Shown: piece after piece, positions 58,928-64,000 of the stretch
How the letters are laid out: each line of letters starts with the position of its first letter
How positions within the stretch are numbered: position 1 is the stretch's first letter
Source: Candidatus Eremiobacteraceae bacterium
GTDB lineage: Bacteria; Vulcanimicrobiota; Vulcanimicrobiia; Eremiobacterales; Eremiobacteraceae
DNA: 64,000 nucleotides
Direction of reading: 5' to 3'
Assembly: GCA_035314825.1 (NCBI GenBank)
Contig: DATFYX010000059.1
Coordinates: 1-64,000, forward strand
Notes under the pieces: generated by a model
The model's input: only the letters and a program-made list of their open reading frames with translations
What the model was told of the DNA's origin: nothing
Database searches by the model: none
Translations under genes and position numbers: made by a program

Positions 58928-61061
58928 CACGGGGATCGCGCTCGCGCCGGCAGTAGGCAAAGCCGTCGAGGCGCCGGACGGCGTCACCCTGGTGACCGGT
59001 CCGCCGGGTTCGGGCAAGACGACGGCGCTCGCAGCTCGCGCCATGCGTCAAGCGCGCGCCGCACCGGTGCTCGTCATCTGCGCCAATCCTTCCGGCGTCC
59101 GTGCTTTTCGCGCGGCGCTGGAACAACCGGATCAGGCACACCCTGTCCACGTCGGCACCGCGCCCGACCATTGCCTGCGCTGGCTGCGCTCGCATCACGC
59201 GCTGGCAGGCGTCCATCCGGACGTGCGCGCCGGCGGCGATGGCGCCGCGTACGCCATCGTGCGCGAGGCCGCGGCCGGCCTGCTCGACATGAGCTGGCCC
59301 GAATTACAGGTCGCCGATCTCGATCTCAATGTGCCGTTCCTGAGCCGCCCGGATAAGTTCCTCGAGGAATCGGCGAATCTGTTCCGCCAGCTGCGCGGCG
59401 CGCGCGTCGCGCCGGACGACTTCGAGCGCGGGTGCGCGGCCGGGTTGACGGCCTTTTACGGCGACGAGGTGGAAGCGGCGCTGGCCAAGTGCGCCGATCC
59501 GGCGCTCAACAGCCGCCTCAGCAGGCGCGGTCGCGAGGCGTCGCGCGCCAATGCGGCGGTGCTGCAACAGCAAAAGCGCGCCGAGCGCGGATTGGCCGTG
59601 CTGCTCGGGCGCCTTTACCGCGAATACCTGCGCGCCGCGCGCAGCGCGCAGGCGCTCTCCGATGAGGATATCCTCGACGAATGCATCCGCTGGCTGAGCG
59701 CCGACGCGCCGTCGGCGCGTGCGCTCGCAGCTTCGTATGCAGCTGTGCTGGTGGACGACGCGCAAGACGCGCACGCTTCCGTAAGCGATCTGCTGATCGC
59801 GTTGGCGGCCGCCGGTCTGGCAGATGTCACGCTCGCAGGCTGGCCTGACGGTGCGATCGATGGGCTCGAAGGCCGCCGCTCAGCGCTGGCAGCGCTACAG
59901 CCGACCGAGCACATCGCGCTGCCGCCGCTCGTGCCCCCACCGCAGCCTGTGTCGCAGCGCTTCAAGCATGAAGAAGAAGAGGTGCGCCACGTCGCGCGCT
60001 CGATCGCGGACCTGGTCGCGCAAGGAGCCCACGTCGCCGACATCGCGGTGCTCACCCGCAGCGCCGATGCGGCGGCGATCTATGCGCAGCGATTGGCGGA
60101 CGCCGGCTTGCCGGTGGATGCGCCGCTCGAACGGTTCGCGCGGCCGCGCGAGATCGGAGACTGGTTGGCGCTGGCGGCCGTCGTCGATGATCCCCACGAC
60201 CACGAACATCTCTTGCGCGTGCTTGCCTCGCCGTTGCTCGGTCTCGGCGACGCGAGCATCTACGCGTTGTGCGAAGACCCCGAGGCGGTGACCCAGCTCG
60301 CCCTCGACGTCGGCGTGGGCGACGGGCGGGTGCGCCCGGGCGGCGGCCGTCAACGCACCGCGCTCGCGCGCAACATGTCGGAGGGAACCGTCGACGATCG
60401 CCTGCCCGAGGATGTGCGCGAACGCGTCGTCCGTTTCCGCGCGAGGCTGGTGCAATGGCGCGAGCGCTATGCCGGCTTGTCGCCCGCCGGCACGCTCGCG
60501 CGTTTGGCCAAATCGGCCGGCTTCGAGCAGCATTGGCGTTCGGCGCCCCCCTACCAGCGCGCGCGCCTCGCGCAGGACACGCTGCGCGTCATCGAAGCAT
60601 TCGCCGGCGCGCATGCGAGCGGCGTCGACGCGCTCGGTGATCTCGTGCGCGGGTTTGACGACGGCGATGTGCCCGTTCGGCCAGCGCAGCGCAGCGCAGA
60701 CGCGATCGCCTGCGACACGATCTCGGGCGCAAAAGGGGAGCGCTGGCCGCATGTCTTCGTCACCGGCCTGGCGCACGAGCGCTTTCCTCGCATCTACGTG
60801 TCGCGCGCGATGGCGTTTTCGCGCACCTACGGCCTCGTGGTGCGCGAAAATGTCGCGCCCGGCGCCGCGCAGACGGCGAAGTTCGCCTGGTACTACGCGC
60901 GATTCGACGCCAAAGCGATGTACTTGGCGCAAGAACGCCGCGCGCTGGCATACGGTTTGTCGCGCGGCTGGCGCAGCGCGTCGGCGACCGGCTTCGGCAC
61001 GCCGCCCCGTTGGGCCAAGGACTATGACCTGTTCGCCGCGCAAGCGAGCGACGCATCGTGA
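58917..61061 (+). CDS. UvrD/AddB-like helicase partner of the nuclease
   Basis: 714 aa from TTG 58917; an earlier in-frame start at 58842 would overlap the nuclease gene by 86 bases. Walker A TLVTGPPGSGKTTALAAR near residue 25, Walker B VLVDDAQDAHASVSD (Asp-Asp rather than Asp-Glu), VAVLTRSADAAAIYAQRL (motif IV-like) and a C-terminal region with IACDTISGAKGERWPHVFVTGLAHERFP (motif V-like). With the preceding nuclease it forms a two-gene resection-type helicase-nuclease, shorter than AddAB or AdnAB. Confidence 0.78.
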   Translation: MPADTGIALAPAVGKAVEAPDGVTLVTGPPGSGKTTALAARAMRQARAAPVLVICANPSGVRAFRAALEQPDQAHPVHVGTAPDHCLRWLRSHHALAGVHPDVRAGGDGAAYAIVREAAAGLLDMSWPELQVADLDLNVPFLSRPDKFLEESANLFRQLRGARVAPDDFERGCAAGLTAFYGDEVEAALAKCADPALNSRLSRRGREASRANAAVLQQQKRAERGLAVLLGRLYREYLRAARSAQALSDEDILDECIRWLSADAPSARALAASYAAVLVDDAQDAHASVSDLLIALAAAGLADVTLAGWPDGAIDGLEGRRSALAALQPTEHIALPPLVPPPQPVSQRFKHEEEEVRHVARSIADLVAQGAHVADIAVLTRSADAAAIYAQRLADAGLPVDAPLERFARPREIGDWLALAAVVDDPHDHEHLLRVLASPLLGLGDASIYALCEDPEAVTQLALDVGVGDGRVRPGGGRQRTALARNMSEGTVDDRLPEDVRERVVRFRARLVQWRERYAGLSPAGTLARLAKSAGFEQHWRSAPPYQRARLAQDTLRVIEAFAGAHASGVDALGDLVRGFDDGDVPVRPAQRSADAIACDTISGAKGERWPHVFVTGLAHERFPRIYVSRAMAFSRTYGLVVRENVAPGAAQTAKFAWYYARFDAKAMYLAQERRALAYGLSRGWRSASATGFGTPPRWAKDYDLFAAQASDAS

Positions 61062-61837
61062 TGCACCGCGGACTCCTCGTCGCCGCGCTGGCGTGTTTGA
61101 CCCTCCCCGTCTTCGCGGCGGCTGACAGCCCTCCGCCGCCGCTGCTGATCGACAGTTTCGCTAGCCGTCCGCCCGGCCTGATCACCAACGAGTATGCATT
61201 CGAGCATCCGGGTGACCCGGCCGCGCGCCAGGACACGATCTGGGAGCTCACGTCGGGCTCGTTCTTCGCAGACCGCGGCAGCGGCTTCAGCGGCGTGCCG
61301 GATCACATCAAACCAAACGCGCTGTCCACGAATGGGAACAACTCAGCGGTGTTCCGCGCACGCACCAAGCGCATGGATTTCGGCGACGTCACGGTCGCCT
61401 TCGATCTGCAGACCGTCGCTTTTTTCGATCGCACAGGCGTTCCGGCGCACGCTTATGACGGCGTGCACGTCTGGCTGCGCTATCAGTCCGAATACGAGCT
61501 GTACGCCGTGACCGTCAATCGGCGCGACAACGTCGCCGTGGTCAAGAAGAAGAGGCCCGGCGGCCCATCCAACGGCGGCACGTACTACGAGCTGATCTCG
61601 GCGCCATATCGCGTGCGTCTCAACGCGCCCGTACACGTGGAGGCGTCGGCGCAGACGCAACGCGATGGATCAGTGATCATCATCCTTGCGATCGATGGCA
61701 CGCGCATCCTGCGCGTGCGCGACGACGGGCGCGTCGGCGGCGCGCCGATCCTGGGGCCCGGGCGCGTCGGGCTGCGCGGGGACAACTGCGAGTTCTACGT
61801 CCGACGGTTTGCGGTCACCGCTTTCCCCGCTCCCTGA
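61058..61837 (+). CDS. Secreted LamG/concanavalin-like hypothetical protein
   Basis: 259 aa from GTG 61058, overlapping the helicase stop. Signal peptide MMHRGLLVAALACLTLPVFAAAD, then a beta-sandwich-like domain (VTVAFDLQTVAFFDRTG; VHVWLRYQSEYELYAVTVNRRDNVAVVKKK; VIIILAIDGTRILRVRDDG; GRVGLRGDNCEFYVRRF) resembling LamG/DUF1080 domains in sugar-binding or glycosidase accessory proteins. No catalytic residues evident. It overlaps the convergent permease gene by 168 bases. Confidence 0.6.
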   Translation: MMHRGLLVAALACLTLPVFAAADSPPPPLLIDSFASRPPGLITNEYAFEHPGDPAARQDTIWELTSGSFFADRGSGFSGVPDHIKPNALSTNGNNSAVFRARTKRMDFGDVTVAFDLQTVAFFDRTGVPAHAYDGVHVWLRYQSEYELYAVTVNRRDNVAVVKKKRPGGPSNGGTYYELISAPYRVRLNAPVHVEASAQTQRDGSVIIILAIDGTRILRVRDDGRVGGAPILGPGRVGLRGDNCEFYVRRFAVTAFPAP

Positions 61838-62932
61838 CCCGGCCTGCGGCAGCGCGCTGCTATCGAACGGCACGAACGTCACGATGACGACGCGGATCAG
61901 CCCGGCGACCGGCACCGCGATGAGCAGTCCGCGCAGGCCCATCAGCTCGCCGCCGATCAGCAATGCGAAAAGCACGAAGATCGGCCGCAGACCCACTCTG
62001 TCGCCGACGATCACCGGCGACAGCACGTGGCCGCTCAGCTGATTGATGGCGATGAAACCGAGCGCCACGAACAGCGCGTTCTGCCAGCCGTTGGTGAGCA
62101 GCGCGATGCCCACGCCGGGAATGGCGCCTGCGATGGCGCCCAGGTACGGCACCAGTTCGAAGATGCCCGCGATCAGGCCGATCACGATCGCATACCGGAC
62201 GTGCAGCGCGAACAGGAGCGCTGTGACCAGCAGGGCGACCGCAGCCGCGACAAGCAGCTGGCCGCGGATGTAACCTGCCAGCACCGCGTTGGATCGGCTC
62301 AAGAGCGTTTCGAACTTGGGGCGCGCGGGCACGGGGATGAATCCGCGCAAGGCGCCGAGCAGCCAGTCGGCGTCCATCAGGGCATAGGCCGACACGATAG
62401 GGACGAGCACCAACAGCGCGAGTCCCGATGCGGTCGTCAAGAGGACACCAAAGGCGCCCGTGCCGATCGCCAGGCCGTTCTTGCCGACCATATCGGCGAT
62501 CTGCGCCGGCAGCGCGCTCAGGTACGCCTTGGCGGGATCAGGAAGATGCGCGGCGAGCGGCCCGTTGACGCTGAGAAACGCTTGGATCTGGCTTGTCAGC
62601 ACCGGCACGTCCGCCGCGTACTGGCGCAGCTCGGCCACCATCAGCGGAAACGCGATCCATACCAGCGCGGCGATCACGATCGCGATGCCGAGATAGACGA
62701 TGAGCAATGCGGTCCACGCCGGCAAACGTTGCCGCAACCTCCTGATCAGCGGCGCGACCAGATACGAGAAGAACACCGCTCCGACGATGATGGCCGCGAC
62801 CGTGTGGATGCGCTCGAAGAAATGAAGCAGCGCCCACGCTGCCAACGCGAGCGCGAGCACTAAAGCGGTGACGATCAGCGCGTAGGTGGCGCGAGCGCCT
62901 CGGTTTTCGGCGGCGTGGGCCTCGTCGCTCAT
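61670..62932 (-). CDS. AI-2E family membrane transporter
   Basis: 420 aa from ATG 62932. Eight or so helices with family motifs: FFSYLVAPLIRRLRQRLPAWTALLIVYL, GYIRGQLLVAAAVALLVTALLF, YAIVIGLIAGIFELVPYLGAIAGAIPG and GHVLSPVIVGDRVGLRPIFVLFALLIGGELMG. The family includes small-molecule/Na+-coupled exporters; substrate unknown. The last ~70 residues are hydrophilic and lie antisense to the secreted protein gene. The start overlaps the upstream gene's stop by 4 bases. Confidence 0.85.
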   Translation of the reverse strand: MSDEAHAAENRGARATYALIVTALVLALALAAWALLHFFERIHTVAAIIVGAVFFSYLVAPLIRRLRQRLPAWTALLIVYLGIAIVIAALVWIAFPLMVAELRQYAADVPVLTSQIQAFLSVNGPLAAHLPDPAKAYLSALPAQIADMVGKNGLAIGTGAFGVLLTTASGLALLVLVPIVSAYALMDADWLLGALRGFIPVPARPKFETLLSRSNAVLAGYIRGQLLVAAAVALLVTALLFALHVRYAIVIGLIAGIFELVPYLGAIAGAIPGVGIALLTNGWQNALFVALGFIAINQLSGHVLSPVIVGDRVGLRPIFVLFALLIGGELMGLRGLLIAVPVAGLIRVVIVTFVPFDSSALPQAGSGSGESGDRKPSDVELAVVPAQPDAPGPQDRRAADAPVVAHAQDARAIDRKDDDH

Positions 62933-64000
62933 TCCTGCCGTGCAGCGCGCCAGACCCGCTCGGGCGTCATCGGCGTCTCGTGCGGTGCCGCGCCGACGGC
63001 CGCGCGGATGGCACACGCGATGGCAGCCGGCGGCGTGGTGATCGGCGGTTCGCCCACGCCTTTGAGGCCGTACGGGCCCACGCCCGGCGACGACTCGATC
63101 AAAATCGTCTCGATCTCCGGCGCGTCGACCGCGGTGGGCATGAGGTAGTCTTTGAGATCTGGCTTGACGTGACCGCGCTCGTCGAATGCGAGCGCCTCGG
63201 TGAGCGCCCAGCCGACGCCCATCACCGCGCCGCCCTCGATCTGGCCGATCGCGCCTACCGGGTTGACCGCGTATCCCACGTCCTGCGCGGTCGCGAGTTT
63301 GCGCACGATCACGGCGCCGGTCGCGCGATCGACGTCGACGTGCGCCGCCGACGCCGTGTACGAAGGAGCGAGCCAACTGGCGAAGCCGTGCGTCTCCGTC
63401 AAGCTCTCGTCGAACTCCGGATCGTCCTGCTCGGCGCTTTCGCCCAGACCCGTCACCGAGCCGCCGGCCTTGCGGGCCAGATCCGCCAGGGGCACGCTGT
63501 GGTCGGGCGACCCGCGCACCAGCGCGCGCCCATCGCGCAGCTCGATGTCCTCGGTCCGCGCCTCAAGCGCATCTTCGGCAAGCGCCAGCAGCTTGGTCCG
63601 CGCATCGCCGGCCGCCGCCGCGACGGCCATGCCGGCGCCGAACGTGGACGAACTGCCGCCGACGCCGGAATCGTAGGTGTCCGTCGCCGTGTCGGACAGC
63701 ACCACCGTGATCCGCGCGGGATCGACGCCGAGGACTTCGGCGGCCATCATCGGCAGGGCGGTCGACGAAGCTCCGGTGCCGACCTCCGGGTTGCCCGACG
63801 CCAGCAGGATCGTTCCATCAGCGCGGACTTCGACCCGCGCTTTGGATTCGCCGCACGAGGAGAACCACCAGGTGCAGGCGATTCCGCGCCCGGAGCCGGG
63901 GCGCGCCGGCGTCCCCCAGCCGACCGCATCGGCGGCCTTACGCAGCGCCTCTTTGACGCGCACGCCGGACAATTTCTGGCCGCCGGGGCCGCGGTCGCCG
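62929..64000 (-). CDS. Xanthine dehydrogenase family molybdopterin-binding subunit (3' part, runs off window)
   Basis: The reading frame is open to the window end; ~357 residues are visible. MoCo-binding features of the large subunit C-terminus are present: GNPEVGTGASSTALPMMAAEVLG, DSGVGGSSSTFGAGMAV, QDVGYAVNPVGAIGQIEGGAVMG and GVGEPPITTPPAAIACAI with the catalytic Glu. It is the molybdenum hydroxylase large subunit of an XDH/CO-dehydrogenase-like enzyme; the substrate cannot be told without the N-terminal part. The partner FAD and Fe-S subunits would lie beyond the window. Confidence 0.88.
   Translation of the reverse strand, partial: GDRGPGGQKLSGVRVKEALRKAADAVGWGTPARPGSGRGIACTWWFSSCGESKARVEVRADGTILLASGNPEVGTGASSTALPMMAAEVLGVDPARITVVLSDTATDTYDSGVGGSSSTFGAGMAVAAAAGDARTKLLALAEDALEARTEDIELRDGRALVRGSPDHSVPLADLARKAGGSVTGLGESAEQDDPEFDESLTETHGFASWLAPSYTASAAHVDVDRATGAVIVRKLATAQDVGYAVNPVGAIGQIEGGAVMGVGWALTEALAFDERGHVKPDLKDYLMPTAVDAPEIETILIESSPGVGPYGLKGVGEPPITTPPAAIACAIRAAVGAAPHETPMTPERVWRAARQE

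Overview
The window is high-GC, densely packed bacterial chromosome with many 1-4 nt start/stop overlaps and frequent GTG/TTG starts. An RND efflux pump and type IV pseudopilins suggest a diderm. The SOS box is of the Gram-positive/actinobacterial type (CGAAC-N4-GTTCG), and the 2-oxoglutarate dehydrogenase is an E2-E1 fusion like actinobacterial Kgd. This mixture would fit a deep-branching high-GC lineage such as Candidatus Eremiobacterota (WPS-2) or a relative. That placement is an inference; there is no marker gene here that settles it.

Layout. 1-300: no convincing gene; a tRNA-like 3' end at 261-285. 0.3-7.2 kb: a fused membrane/spermidine-synthase-like protein, divergent from an RND adaptor-permease pair. 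7.2-10.3 kb: a BNR-repeat protein overlapping a MoaD/ThiS-like protein, a DUF4242 protein and a double SRPBCC protein. 10.2-15.3 kb: a polyhydroxyalkanoate (PHA) region with two FabG/PhaB reductases flanking a convergent Rieske protein, a PHA synthase, an XRE regulator, and a phasin with its own strong promoter, a palindromic candidate operator and a terminator. 15.3-18.1 kb: small secreted or membrane proteins and an RNase HI-like protein. 18.1-24.7 kb: fused homocysteine methyltransferase/MTHFR, DppA-like peptidase, NodB deacetylase, RecB-like nuclease, DUF2007, NUDIX and DUF2269 proteins. 24.7-32.0 kb: a DUF885 hydrolase divergent from an imuA-imuB-dnaE2 SOS mutagenesis operon with a textbook LexA box inside its promoter. 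32.0-34.8 kb: three overlapping pseudopilin-type genes. 34.9-38.8 kb: ClpB and an RlmI-type rRNA methyltransferase. 38.8-44.6 kb: a lipoprotein, lipoamide dehydrogenase and the fused Kgd. 44.7-55.9 kb: a beta-lactamase-fold hydrolase, secreted proteins, a NAGPA/Big2 protein, a 2-hydroxyacid dehydrogenase, PanB, a SEC-C protein, gamma-glutamyltransferase, TMEM175 and an ECF sigma/anti-sigma pair. 56.0-61.1 kb: a Fic protein with degenerate motifs and a nuclease-helicase pair. 61.1-64.0 kb: a secreted protein, an AI-2E-type permease and the 3' part of a molybdenum hydroxylase subunit that runs off the window.

The most unusual feature is two families of short palindromic repeats scattered through the window. 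Family A has a head ATGTRGTCC followed by a hairpin whose arms vary in a compensated way around CTCTTGAG. Family B has arms CGGTCGAA/TTCGACCG around a short AT-rich centre. Copies lie between genes, at exact gene ends where they supply the stop codon, and inside coding regions in frame: the Kgd linker, the ImuB tail, gamma-glutamyltransferase just before its autoprocessing site, and the C-terminus of a secreted protein. When read as protein in the three secreted/Kgd cases, family B is always read in the same frame.
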